A DNA stretch of 8,044 bases, taken from assembly GCA_025455445.1 (NCBI GenBank), contig JALOMN010000059.1, positions 1 through 8,044 of the forward strand, read 5' to 3'. The position numbers and the translations under genes were made by a program. Position 1 is the first letter of the stretch. Each line of letters opens with the position of its first letter. This stretch comes from Cyclobacteriaceae bacterium (GTDB lineage Bacteria > Bacteroidota > Bacteroidia > Cytophagales > Cyclobacteriaceae). The notes below the pieces were generated by a model. The model did no database searches. It saw nothing but the letters and a program-made list of their open reading frames with translations, and was not told where the DNA came from. Shown in pieces: positions 1 through 6,929 of the stretch.

Positions 1-1597
1 TCGCTCGATGCGTGCTTTACCAATTCCATACGCACTTAATAATCCAGCATCATAGGGTATTAACACTTTACTCATCTCCAATATCTCGGCCAGCGAGCAG
101 GCATGCTGTCCGCCCGCTCCTCCGAAACTCAGTAAAGTATATGCAGCCGGATCATGACCTTGCTGCAACGAAACTTTCTTGATCGCTTCGGCCATTTTTT
201 CATTGGCAATAAGAGCAAGCGACTCCAGTATGGATTCAGCTTTTAATTTTTTGCCAGATACTCCTTTTATTTTCAGCAACAGCCTTTCGAGAGCTTCTTC
301 TGAATTCTTCCGGTAAAGTGGAATTGAAAAAAAGTCTGTATCCGCACGACCAAGCAAAAGATTTACATCGGTGATGGTGAGCGGGCCTCCGCTGCCATAA
401 CAAGCAGGGCCGGGCGAAGCGCCTGCACTGTGAGGACCGACCGTTAAGCGAAAATATTTTCACCTCTGCAACTTTCGATTCATAGCGATATGCAAAACGC
501 TTATCATACAAAGAAACATCGGTGCTTGTGCCACCCATGTCAAATGTAATTAGTTGATCCACACCTGAAAGACCTGCTATAGTGGCTGCTCCTACTACAC
601 CGCCAGCCGGGCCGCTCAGCAAACTGTCTTTTGGAAAAAAATTGTTTGCATTCACAAGACCTCCGGCACTGGTCATGATCCGCAACTTAGCCTTTTGAAG
701 GCCCCTTTGGATGTTTGAAATGTATGTATGAATAATCGGATCGAGATAGGCATTCGCTACCGCTGTCTCTGCACGTTGTAAAATTTTAATTTGCCCTGAT
801 AAGGATTGTGACGTAGAAATAAAAACGTATCCATTATGTTGTAGTTCCTGTGCCAGCATCTGCTCATGCACCGGGTTGATATAACTATTGATAAATGCAA
901 TCGCGACAGAATCACACTTTGTCTTCTTTACTTCACGTATTACGTGATTGATTTCTTCTTTACTCAATGACTTTAAAACAACCCCGTTAGATTCAATGCG
1001 TTCGTTCACCTCAATCACAACTTCATATAATGGCTTTTCTTTCACCACGTGTAGCGCAAAAAGGTCCTGGCGCTGCTGTGTGCCGATTAAAAGCAAATCT
1101 TTAAAACCTTTGGTTGTGATATAGGCTACACGTGCTCCCTTCCGTTCGAGTAATGCATTGGTGCCGCGGGTTGAGCCTAATTTTAATTCTATCGGAGGAA
1201 AGGAACTATATAAGGAAGTACTCGTAATTAAACGCGTGGCAAAAACCGGCACCTCTTCATCTGTGCCCATTTCAAATACATCCCCGCGCTCTACCGGAAT
1301 GTTTACTGAATCCTCAAAGTGTATAATAGACTTCTCAATCTCTACGGATTGGATGATAAATTTGCTTTTTGGAAAGCGTGAAAATTGAACTGAAAAATGC
1401 TTGAAGATATCCGACTTTACAGGCCAATTAAGTTTTACCAGAAATGTGTTTGCGTCAACTCTTTCCAGAATCTGACCCTTTAAAATTCCACTGCTCAGTA
1501 CTTTTAATCGAAAGGTTTCTCCATTGGGAGAAAAAGCAATGCAGTCAGTGAATGTGCCTCCTGTGTCTACCCAGATTTTCCAGGAACCTGTGTTCAT
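1..1597 (-). pseudogene. Hydantoinase/5-oxoprolinase family protein, HyuA-type part; internal deletion plus frameshift, 3' end outside window
   Basis: This is an ASKHA-fold ATPase of the hydantoinase/oxoprolinase family, which opens cyclic amides such as 5-oxoproline or hydantoins using ATP. Visible motifs are the N-terminal phosphate loop DTGGTFTD (residues 11-18), GSTRGTNALLERKG (141-154), an OPLAH-like IGTQQRQDLF (171-180), GPAGGVVGA (329-337) and the second phosphate motif DMGGTSTD (353-360). The initial frame is homologous up to about V379, then becomes nonsense and stops at 236. From 447 down to 1 the +1-shifted frame is open for 149 codons and carries family sequence: LTVGPHSAGASPGPACYG, then SFGGAGGQHACSLAEIL and LLSAYGIGKARIER. 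The conserved TVAAGGGS segment that normally lies between the two halves is absent, so the lesion is a deletion and not a one-base slip. The ATG at 1597 overlaps the upstream lipoprotein stop (TGATG). Many relatives continue into a HyuB domain; here that part lies beyond the edge. Exact substrate is unknown. An assembly or sequencing error remains possible. Confidence 0.85.
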
Positions 1598-2073
1598 CAG
1601 TCCTTAATTGAAAGCACAACCTGCTTGCGTGTCATTCTAATGCAGATCGCTTTTAAAAATTCAGTTGACCCATCCGGATGTTCACGAAATATTGGCTTTG
1701 TAAATATTAAAGTGTCAGTACCCATTTTCTGTACATTTTCTGATGCCCCTGCGCCCTCCAGATATGCTTCCAGCACCTGGCGCTCCACCTTGCGCAATTG
1801 TGGATTATTAGCCTGTAAGGAGATAATCTCCACCTGGTTGGCTTTGGCTATTGAATCCAATAACATTGAGTCGCTAAGTAACTTATCTTTTTGCTCAACA
1901 ATTATTGCCATTGATCTTCCATAAGTAAATGCGGCATCAATAATTTGAGACTCCGTAAGTTTTTTAATCTCACCCTGCTCCATGCTCTCTTTAATTCTCT
2001 TCTTCTGGCTTTCAGAAAGTGACCCTGTGCAAGAAACAACCGCAGCAGCAAGTAAAATAATGATTACTCTCAT
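1597..2073 (-). CDS. Putative lipoprotein, unknown function (possible distant Tll0287/DUF3365-like)
   Basis: A 158-residue protein of unknown function. It starts with a short hydrophobic signal peptide and a lipobox VVSC (Cys15), so it is probably a lipid-anchored envelope protein. The rest is mostly charged and helical up to about residue 110, then includes TKPIFREHPDGSTEFL and a basic C-terminus. The spacing of AFTYGRSMAI, NNPQLRKVERQVLEAYLEGA and a late KPI motif recalls the haem-associated DUF3365/Tll0287-like fold. The CxxCH haem motif of that family is absent, so this link is weak. The stop codon overlaps the ATG of the oxoprolinase gene by one base, which suggests translational coupling in one operon. 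The ATG at 2073 is favoured because it directly precedes the signal peptide. A near-match to the Bacteroidota -7 box (TACCTTCG, minus strand, 2100-2093) lies 19 nt upstream of the start. Confidence 0.75.
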   Translation of the reverse strand: MRVIIILLAAAVVSCTGSLSESQKKRIKESMEQGEIKKLTESQIIDAAFTYGRSMAIIVEQKDKLLSDSMLLDSIAKANQVEIISLQANNPQLRKVERQVLEAYLEGAGASENVQKMGTDTLIFTKPIFREHPDGSTEFLKAICIRMTRKQVVLSIKD

Positions 2074-2158
2074 AGTTAGTAGATATGACCTGCGAAGGTA
2101 AAAACTCTTAACAATCCCAGCCGTTTACTTTAATAATTTTAATTATCAATTTTTTACG

Positions 2159-2183
2159 GTTGATTCAATTTAGGTGAATCAAC
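2159..2183. repeat. Perfect 9-bp inverted repeat in the divergent lipoprotein/prfA intergenic region
   Basis: GTTGATTCA (2159-2167) and TGAATCAAC (2175-2183) are exact reverse complements separated by 7 nt. The centre (2171) lies almost exactly midway between the divergent starts at 2073 and 2268. It could be an operator or an RNA hairpin. There is no T-tract, so it is not a terminator. A second, shorter pair, GAACAT (2192-2197) and ATGTTC (2211-2216), lies just beside it. Function is not established. Confidence 0.4.
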
Positions 2184-2240
2184 TATTCTTCGAACATGAT
2201 AATGCCATGAATGTTCACCTGCATTAGAATGTTAATTTAT

Positions 2241-2248
2241 TAACTTTG
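2241..2248 (+). promoter_or_regulatory. Candidate Bacteroidota -7 promoter element for prfA
   Basis: TAACTTTG matches the Bacteroidota sigma-A -7 consensus TAnnTTTG in all defined positions and ends 19 nt before the prfA ATG, implying a very short 5' leader. No convincing TTG/TTTG -33 element is seen at the usual spacing, so this is a candidate only. Confidence 0.45.
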
Positions 2249-2267
2249 CGCTCTTCTTTTTGAATTT

Positions 2268-3335
2268 ATGATTGAAAAACTAATTGATATTAAAAACCGC
2301 TTTGAAGAAGTAGGACAATTACTGGCGCAACCCGAAACGGTTAAAGATCAAAAGCGATTCCAGCAACTGAGCAAGGAATACAGAGATCTTGAAAAGGTGG
2401 TTAAAAAGTATGATTTGTATCAGGCAGCATTAGACGGAGTGCAACACGCGAAAGAAATTCTGGAGAATGAAAAAGATGCGGAATTGCGTGAACTGGCCAA
2501 GATGGAAATAGAAGAACTCGAACCGAAATGTGATGCCCTTGAAAATGAAATCAAGGAACTGTTGATGCCCAAAGATCCCAACGATTACAAAAATGCCATT
2601 CTTGAAATACGGGCAGGCACGGGTGGTGATGAAGCTGCCATTTTTGCGGGAGACTTATGGCGCATGTATCAGCGGTTTTGCGAACGCAGGGGATTTAAGT
2701 TCCAGGTAATGGATGTTACTGAAGGCACAGCGGGGGGTTATAAAGAAGTTATTACTGAAGTGGTGGGTGATGGTGCCTACGGTTTAATGAAATTTGAATC
2801 GGGTGTGCATCGTGTGCAGCGTGTACCTGCTACTGAAACACAAGGTCGTGTGCATACCTCAGCTGCTTCAGTGGTTGTATTGCCAGAGGCCGAAGATGTA
2901 GATGTAGAAATTAATCCAGCCGATCTGGAATTTCAAACAGCGCGCTCCAGCGGTGCCGGTGGACAAAATGTAAATAAGGTTGAAACGAAAGTACAACTTA
3001 CACACAAGCCTTCGGGAATTGTTATTACTTGCCAGGTAGAGCGCTCACAACATGGAAACCGAGAGCGCGCACTTCAAATGCTACGGACAAAGCTCTATGA
3101 AATTGAGGTTGAAAAACAAAACGCGGAAATAGGTGCCTCACGCAGATCACAAGTGCGCAGTGGAGATCGCTCTGAAAAAATAAGGACGTATAACTATCCT
3201 CAAAGCAGGGTCACTGATCATCGTATTGGTTACACACAACATAATCTTCCTTCCGTGATGAATGGCGAAGTAGATGAATTTATAAATCAACTTAAGATTG
3301 CCGAAACTGCCGAAAAGATGACCGAAGCCAAATAA
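2268..3335 (+). CDS. prfA: Peptide chain release factor 1 (RF1)
   Basis: Class I release factor that reads UAA and UAG in the ribosomal A site and triggers hydrolysis of the peptidyl-tRNA ester in the cytoplasm. The 355-residue length is normal for RF1. The N-terminal 100 or so residues are the helical domain. Domain 2 carries the tripeptide anticodon PAT (187-189, in [19 protein letters not shown]), which marks RF1; RF2 would have SPF. The catalytic GGQ is at 231-233 within [13 protein letters not shown], the usual site of glutamine methylation by PrmC. The C-terminal [15 protein letters not shown] block (307-321) is also typical. The ATG at 2268 gives the expected N-terminus, and the gene ends with tandem TAATAA. 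It is transcribed alone, divergently from the lipoprotein gene, and is followed by a strong palindrome. No frameshift site is present, as expected for RF1. Confidence 0.98.
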   Translation: MIEKLIDIKNRFEEVGQLLAQPETVKDQKRFQQLSKEYRDLEKVVKKYDLYQAALDGVQHAKEILENEKDAELRELAKMEIEELEPKCDALENEIKELLMPKDPNDYKNAILEIRAGTGGDEAAIFAGDLWRMYQRFCERRGFKFQVMDVTEGTAGGYKEVITEVVGDGAYGLMKFESGVHRVQRVPATETQGRVHTSAASVVVLPEAEDVDVEINPADLEFQTARSSGAGGQNVNKVETKVQLTHKPSGIVITCQVERSQHGNRERALQMLRTKLYEIEVEKQNAEIGASRRSQVRSGDRSEKIRTYNYPQSRVTDHRIGYTQHNLPSVMNGEVDEFINQLKIAETAEKMTEAK

Positions 3336-3360
3336 TAATGTACGAAGTATATGCAAAAGC

Positions 3361-3384
3361 AAAGGCCAATAATTATTGGCCTTT
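3361..3384. terminator. Bidirectional intrinsic terminator between prfA and the LPP20-like gene
   Basis: A perfect 24-nt palindrome with a GGCC core (arms AAAGGCCAATAA and TTATTGGCCTTT) lies between two convergent genes, 25 nt after the prfA stop and 28 nt after the end of the minus-strand lipoprotein gene. On the plus strand the 3' arm runs into CTTTACTTTT. On the minus strand the hairpin is followed by GCTTTTGC. The location, symmetry and T-rich flanks support termination from both directions. Confidence 0.75.
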
Positions 3385-3412
3385 ACTTTTAAAATCCTCT
3401 AAATGTTGAATC

Positions 3413-3967
3413 TCAATTGTTATCCTCTTCATCTTCCGACAACTTAATTTGCTCATCCAGTATTTTTTCTATTAGGTCCATCTGGCGTTCATTAATTGTC
3501 TTGTCAACTTTAGCTTGCTTTTTCATAAAGCGAAACATGGCATTCTTTTTTATTTCATAGGCCATGAATACAGTATATTTATTTTCCTTCTTATTGAAAT
3601 ATTTCTGCTCGCCAATTTTGCGTAAGTCAGCCATGTCGGTATTCATCACCTGGCGCACAAGACTTTGAAATTTATCAGCCACATCTGCTGCCCGTTCGTT
3701 TTCAGTTTGACCAAGATATTGGTCAGCTACCTGTTTCATGGTTGTGTTTACCTGTCCAGCCAATTGAGCTTTAGCATCAATATCGGCTTTTCCGCGGGCA
3801 ATGTTGTCTTGTGAACTTTCTCCCTTGCCGGTGGCACGGAAAAATCGGTTGTTTGATTCATAGGCATTGCCACGGAAAGGCTCCTTAACCTTTTTACCAA
3901 GCATTGAGGAATTGCAGGCGCCTAGCACCACCAGAATAAAGGCAAACGAAATAAGTTTTTTATTCAT
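3413..3967 (-). CDS. LPP20-like lipoprotein
   Basis: A 184-residue predicted lipoprotein with a clear signal peptide (MNKKLISFAFILVVLGAC) and lipobox LGAC with the lipidated cysteine at residue 18. The mature part has the LPP20-type pattern. FRATGKGESSQDNIARGKADIDAKA around 43-67 is typical of proteins that begin a strand with G.G....A...A...A. A helical stretch and then YFNKKENKYTVFMAYEIKK (123-141) follow. The last 40 residues are highly charged and end in acidic SEDEEDNN, probably a helix or tail in the periplasm. The family sits in the envelope; no enzymatic role is known. The start is fixed by the signal peptide. The gene lies 57 nt downstream of the methyltransferase on the same strand, with no clear terminator in between, so it may be read from the polyketide operon. 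An imperfect TAnnTTTG-like sequence in the gap (TAATTTG, one base short) leaves an own promoter possible. Confidence 0.8.
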   Translation of the reverse strand: MNKKLISFAFILVVLGACNSSMLGKKVKEPFRGNAYESNNRFFRATGKGESSQDNIARGKADIDAKAQLAGQVNTTMKQVADQYLGQTENERAADVADKFQSLVRQVMNTDMADLRKIGEQKYFNKKENKYTVFMAYEIKKNAMFRFMKKQAKVDKTINERQMDLIEKILDEQIKLSEDEEDNN

Positions 3968-4024
3968 AATAAATTGAATTTTAGAATTCTTAATGATACA
4001 AATTAGTAAAAATTATGCCAGAGT

Positions 4025-4744
4025 TTAAACAGGGCTCAATTTTACAATTAATTTCCAACGGAAAGCCCATTTCCAACTTAATGTATAACGCTTTTCATGC
4101 AAGCAACCCATAATATCTTTCCACTCTTGTTTTGTAAATGCACGAAGTACCGATAAGGGTGCATCAAACTTCACCATTTCTGAACGCGAAAATAATTGCG
4201 TGAGCCACTTAATTGAATAATACGCAAAATGATGACGATGGATATCGTTTATGATGATCGCCTTGGATGTCTGCTTTATTAACGAAGACAATAAATTGAC
4301 CAGGTCTGCTTTAGAAAAGTGGTGCATAAATAAGGTCGCTGTTACGATATCAAATTTTCTTTTCTGAAAGTCACATGAAAATACATTTTGTGCTTCGAAT
4401 GAAATGTTAGGGAATTCATTTGAATGCATCCGGGCATATTCAATTATTTTAGGATTTGCATCAAAGCCTATCAATTGCACATTTCTGTTTTCCTTTATTG
4501 CTAACTGAGCCATTATCCGTAAAATCTCACCACTACCACAACCTAAGTCAGCAATTGTAATGGTTTGATCTTTGGGTAACCGTTTCCAGATTTCCTTAAC
4601 TGCACTAATTGTTATTTGATTTCCACCAAGCCATTGATTGATAAAGTCTAATTCGCGTAACGTCTGGTTTACCACTTCACCCTGGCAGGCAAGATCGTCC
4701 ATGAGCTCCTCCGCTTCTGATCGCGTTGAAAAATCAATTGCCAT
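4025..4744 (-). CDS. Class I SAM-dependent methyltransferase, probably acting on the type III PKS product
   Basis: A 239-residue cytosolic methyltransferase with a Rossmann-type SAM-binding core. Motif I is IADLGCGSGE (64-73), the acidic residue after strand 2 is D95 in LIGFDANP, and motif IV is FDIVTATLFMHHF (131-143). The N-terminal extension containing MDDL and FINQWLGG is helical and probably caps the active site. The C-terminal 70 residues are basic and aromatic-rich (WKWAFRWKL), which could favour a lipid or membrane-associated substrate; that is inference. The gene overlaps the end of the polyketide synthase gene by 11 nt, strongly suggesting translational coupling and a shared pathway. 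Streptomyces griseus SrsA/SrsB shows the same pairing of a type III PKS with a methyltransferase that methylates phenolic lipids. Whether O- or C-methylation occurs cannot be told from the sequence. Confidence 0.85.
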   Translation of the reverse strand: MAIDFSTRSEAEELMDDLACQGEVVNQTLRELDFINQWLGGNQITISAVKEIWKRLPKDQTITIADLGCGSGEILRIMAQLAIKENRNVQLIGFDANPKIIEYARMHSNEFPNISFEAQNVFSCDFQKRKFDIVTATLFMHHFSKADLVNLLSSLIKQTSKAIIINDIHRHHFAYYSIKWLTQLFSRSEMVKFDAPLSVLRAFTKQEWKDIMGCLHEKRYTLSWKWAFRWKLIVKLSPV

Positions 4745-5849
4745 TAGTGTGATTGATTACTTCCAGGATCATGCTTTCGAGTGTAAGCCCGGGGCCAAAG
4801 GCTACACTGAGTATCTTCTTATGGTCATCCTCTACTTTCAGCCTTTCGAAAATTTGCTGCAATACAAAAAGCACCGTGGGTGAAGACATATTTCCAAAAT
4901 GCTTTAATACTTGATAGGCGTGCTCATTTTGCGCATGTGTTATTTGCAACTCCTTCTCGATGGTTTCTAAAATCTTTTTGCCTCCGGGATGAATAGCAAA
5001 GAAATCTATTTCACCAATGTTGGAATCAATCTGTTGAAAAAGCCGCTGAATAAGTTGATGGATACCGCTTTTTATGATTTCCGGGACGTACGATGAAAGA
5101 CGCATTTCAAAACCCAAATCGCCAATCATCCACGCCATATCAGATGCGCCTTCCGGAGCCAGATCGGCAAAGAAACTTACCGGATGAAGATTAATTCCTG
5201 CAACAGGTGAAGACTGCATTAACAGTGCTGCAGAACCATCGGAAAACAATGCATTGGCTAATAAATTATCATCGGTATTTTCACTTTGAAAATGAATGCT
5301 GCACAACTCCGTACAAACAATCAGCACCTTGGCATCTTTTTGCACACGGCAGATGTAATCCGCCTGCTTAATGGCATTGAAAGCGGCATAGCAACCCATA
5401 AAGTTGATACACAGTCTTTGTGTGTGCGAATTAAGATTTAGTGCCTGAATTAAATCTATGTCTAATCCTGGCGCATACATTCCGGTGCAACTCACCACAA
5501 TGAGATGTGTAATGGATTTATTATCAAACTCGGTAAGAACAGATAGACAATTATTTATTGACTCCACACTCAGGGCCAATGCATTCTTTCTAAATAACTC
5601 TCCGCGCTGCCGTGTAGAAGGAAATGCATCGATACCTGGTGAGTTAGGGAAAAAATCAAAGTCTTGTGTCTTGCCGTAGTCAGAAAGTACTGAGTGCCTG
5701 GAGTCAATTCCTGTCATGCGATAGACGGAACGCAGTTTGCGCGCCTCTGATTCGCCCAACTGCATAGCTTTGATCATAAATTCAGCAATCGTTGCCTGGC
5801 TGAATTTATTTTTAGGTGTTGCTGTGCCAATGGCGGTGATATAACTCAT
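4734..5849 (-). CDS. Type III polyketide synthase (chalcone/stilbene synthase family)
   Basis: A homodimeric thiolase-fold enzyme that extends a starter acyl-CoA with malonyl-CoA and cyclises the chain to a phenol or pyrone. The 371-residue length is normal. The catalytic triad is visible: nucleophile Cys153 in INFMGCYAAFNAI, His287 in FFAIHPGGKKIL and Asn320 in HFGNMSSPTVLFVL. The C-terminal GPG loop is AFGPGLTLE (350-358). LFSDGSAALL (201-210) is also typical of the family. The sequence is of the bacterial alkylresorcinol/alkylpyrone kind in general appearance, but starter, chain length and ring type cannot be assigned. The gene overlaps the methyltransferase gene and is divergent from a UbiA prenyltransferase gene, suggesting a methylated, prenylated polyketide. 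The ATG at 5849 gives the expected first strand (MSYITAIGTATP). The upstream spacer contains TAAATTTG on the minus strand (5907-5900), a full match to the -7 consensus. Confidence 0.92.
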   Translation of the reverse strand: MSYITAIGTATPKNKFSQATIAEFMIKAMQLGESEARKLRSVYRMTGIDSRHSVLSDYGKTQDFDFFPNSPGIDAFPSTRQRGELFRKNALALSVESINNCLSVLTEFDNKSITHLIVVSCTGMYAPGLDIDLIQALNLNSHTQRLCINFMGCYAAFNAIKQADYICRVQKDAKVLIVCTELCSIHFQSENTDDNLLANALFSDGSAALLMQSSPVAGINLHPVSFFADLAPEGASDMAWMIGDLGFEMRLSSYVPEIIKSGIHQLIQRLFQQIDSNIGEIDFFAIHPGGKKILETIEKELQITHAQNEHAYQVLKHFGNMSSPTVLFVLQQIFERLKVEDDHKKILSVAFGPGLTLESMILEVINHTNGN

Positions 5850-5883
5850 AACATCAAGTATAACAAAAATTACATCAGAGAGA

Positions 5884-5908
5884 TTAACATTTGTAACAAC
5901 AAATTTAA
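5884..5908. promoter_or_regulatory. Imperfect palindrome overlapping a candidate promoter in the divergent PKS/UbiA spacer
   Basis: The left arm TTAACATTTGT (5884-5894) and right arm ACAAATTTAA (5899-5908) pair over 10 bp with one bulged C and a 4-nt centre. The right arm contains, on the minus strand, TAAATTTG (5907-5900), a full match to TAnnTTTG, placed about 50 nt upstream of the PKS start. The left arm reads TAACATTTG on the plus strand, one base too long for the consensus. The site could bind a dimeric regulator controlling both divergent genes. No -33 element is clear on either strand. Confidence 0.35.
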
Positions 5909-5975
5909 TAATACTAAGTCTTGGTGATTGAACCCTTAGTTATCGATATTGTTATTTATTATATACTTCAAATCA

Positions 5976-6866
5976 ATGTTCTCAAAATCTGCCTGGCTTC
6001 ATCTGCGTATTCCCTTTTCTTTTTTTCTTATGCCTGTGTATTTCTTTGCGTTGGGTATCTCCCCAAATTTCACAGAAAGCCGTATGCTGTGGTCGTTCAT
6101 ACTTATTCATTTATTTCTTTACCCGGCCAGTAACGGATTCAATAGTTACTTTGATAAAGATGAAGGCAGTATTGGCGGACTGAAAAATCCACCACCTGTA
6201 AATAAAGGGCTATATTATTTGTCGTTGTTATTCGACTTTGTTGCCATCGTAGTCGGGTTAATTAAAGTAAGTATGCTCTTCGCGGCCATGTTGTTTATTT
6301 ATGGAATTATTTCAAAAGCGTATAGTCATCCTTCCATTCGGTTAAAGAAATATCCAATTGGTGGATGGCTTACGGTGGGTATCTTTCAGGGTTTCTTTAC
6401 ATTCTTAATGTGCTATGCTGGCATTAATGGTTTTGAGTTTGAAAGCCTGGTTAATGCCCGTGTGTTGATTCCCGCCTTGTTGTCCACATTGCTTTTGTTA
6501 GGCACGTATCCCATGACACAAATATATCAGCATGAAGAAGATGCCAAACGTGGAGATCGCACCCTCAGTTTAATACTTGGCATAAGGGGAACGTTTCTTT
6601 TCGTGCTCATTATCTTCACTGTAGCCACCGCTTGCTATCTGTGGTATTTCTATTCTTACTATGAAATGCGTTATGGATTTCAATTTCTGATTTGGCTTAG
6701 CCCTGTTGTAATATTCTTTTTGATGTGGTTTGGGTTGGTACTTAAAAATCCTCTGAAAGCAAATTTTGCTTACACGATGTGGCTCAATTTTCTTTCTGCA
6801 TTGTGTATGAATGGCTTCTTCATCTGGTTCTTTCTTGAGAATACACACATACTGCAGTTGTTTTAG
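5976..6866 (+). CDS. UbiA-family membrane prenyltransferase
   Basis: An integral inner-membrane enzyme of the UbiA superfamily, which transfers an isoprenyl chain from a prenyl diphosphate to an aromatic or other acceptor. The ATG at 5976 gives 296 residues beginning MFSKSAWLHLRIPFSFFL, the normal family N-terminus. A TTG nine codons upstream would also be in frame but adds nothing recognisable. The first Mg-diphosphate motif is NSYFDKDEG (56-64), MenA-like in having Gly in place of the last Asp. The second is TQIYQHEED (181-189) followed by AKRGDRTLSLILG, where Gln185 replaces the first Asp of the usual DxxxD. About eight to nine hydrophobic segments cover the chain. It is divergent from the PKS/methyltransferase pair, so the acceptor may be their product; alternatives are a quinone or carotenoid precursor. 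The substrate is unknown. Active function is likely but not certain given the altered motif. Confidence 0.88.
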   Translation: MFSKSAWLHLRIPFSFFLMPVYFFALGISPNFTESRMLWSFILIHLFLYPASNGFNSYFDKDEGSIGGLKNPPPVNKGLYYLSLLFDFVAIVVGLIKVSMLFAAMLFIYGIISKAYSHPSIRLKKYPIGGWLTVGIFQGFFTFLMCYAGINGFEFESLVNARVLIPALLSTLLLLGTYPMTQIYQHEEDAKRGDRTLSLILGIRGTFLFVLIIFTVATACYLWYFYSYYEMRYGFQFLIWLSPVVIFFLMWFGLVLKNPLKANFAYTMWLNFLSALCMNGFFIWFFLENTHILQLF

Positions 6867-6871
6867 ATCAC

Positions 6872-6905
6872 AAATAAAAATGCCGGACTAAGATTGCCCG
6901 GCATT
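6872..6905 (-). terminator. Intrinsic terminator of the isomerase-like gene
   Basis: On the minus strand AATGCCGG (6905-6898) and CCGGCATT (6886-6879) form a GC-rich 8-bp stem with an 11-nt loop, followed at once by TTTATTTG, which with the stem end gives a T-rich tract. It begins 24 nt after the stop of the isomerase-like gene. On the plus strand, where UbiA ends at 6866, the hairpin is present but no T-tract follows, so termination in that direction would be weaker. Confidence 0.75.
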
Positions 6906-6929
6906 AATTCAAATAAACCTGATAAATTT

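Noticed and set aside
436..475. Programmed ribosomal frameshift in the oxoprolinase gene
   Set aside because: There is an A/T-rich run near the shift, but a conserved protein segment is also missing. A frameshift alone would not explain that, so a deletion or assembly fault fits better.
1158..1388. Plus-strand open frame opposite the oxoprolinase gene
   Set aside because: It is antisense to conserved coding sequence and its translation shows no recognisable domain; it is a shadow.
3983..3990. AGAATTCT palindrome between the methyltransferase and lipoprotein genes
   Set aside because: An 8-bp AT-rich palindrome is expected by chance and has no following T-tract, so it is not a terminator.
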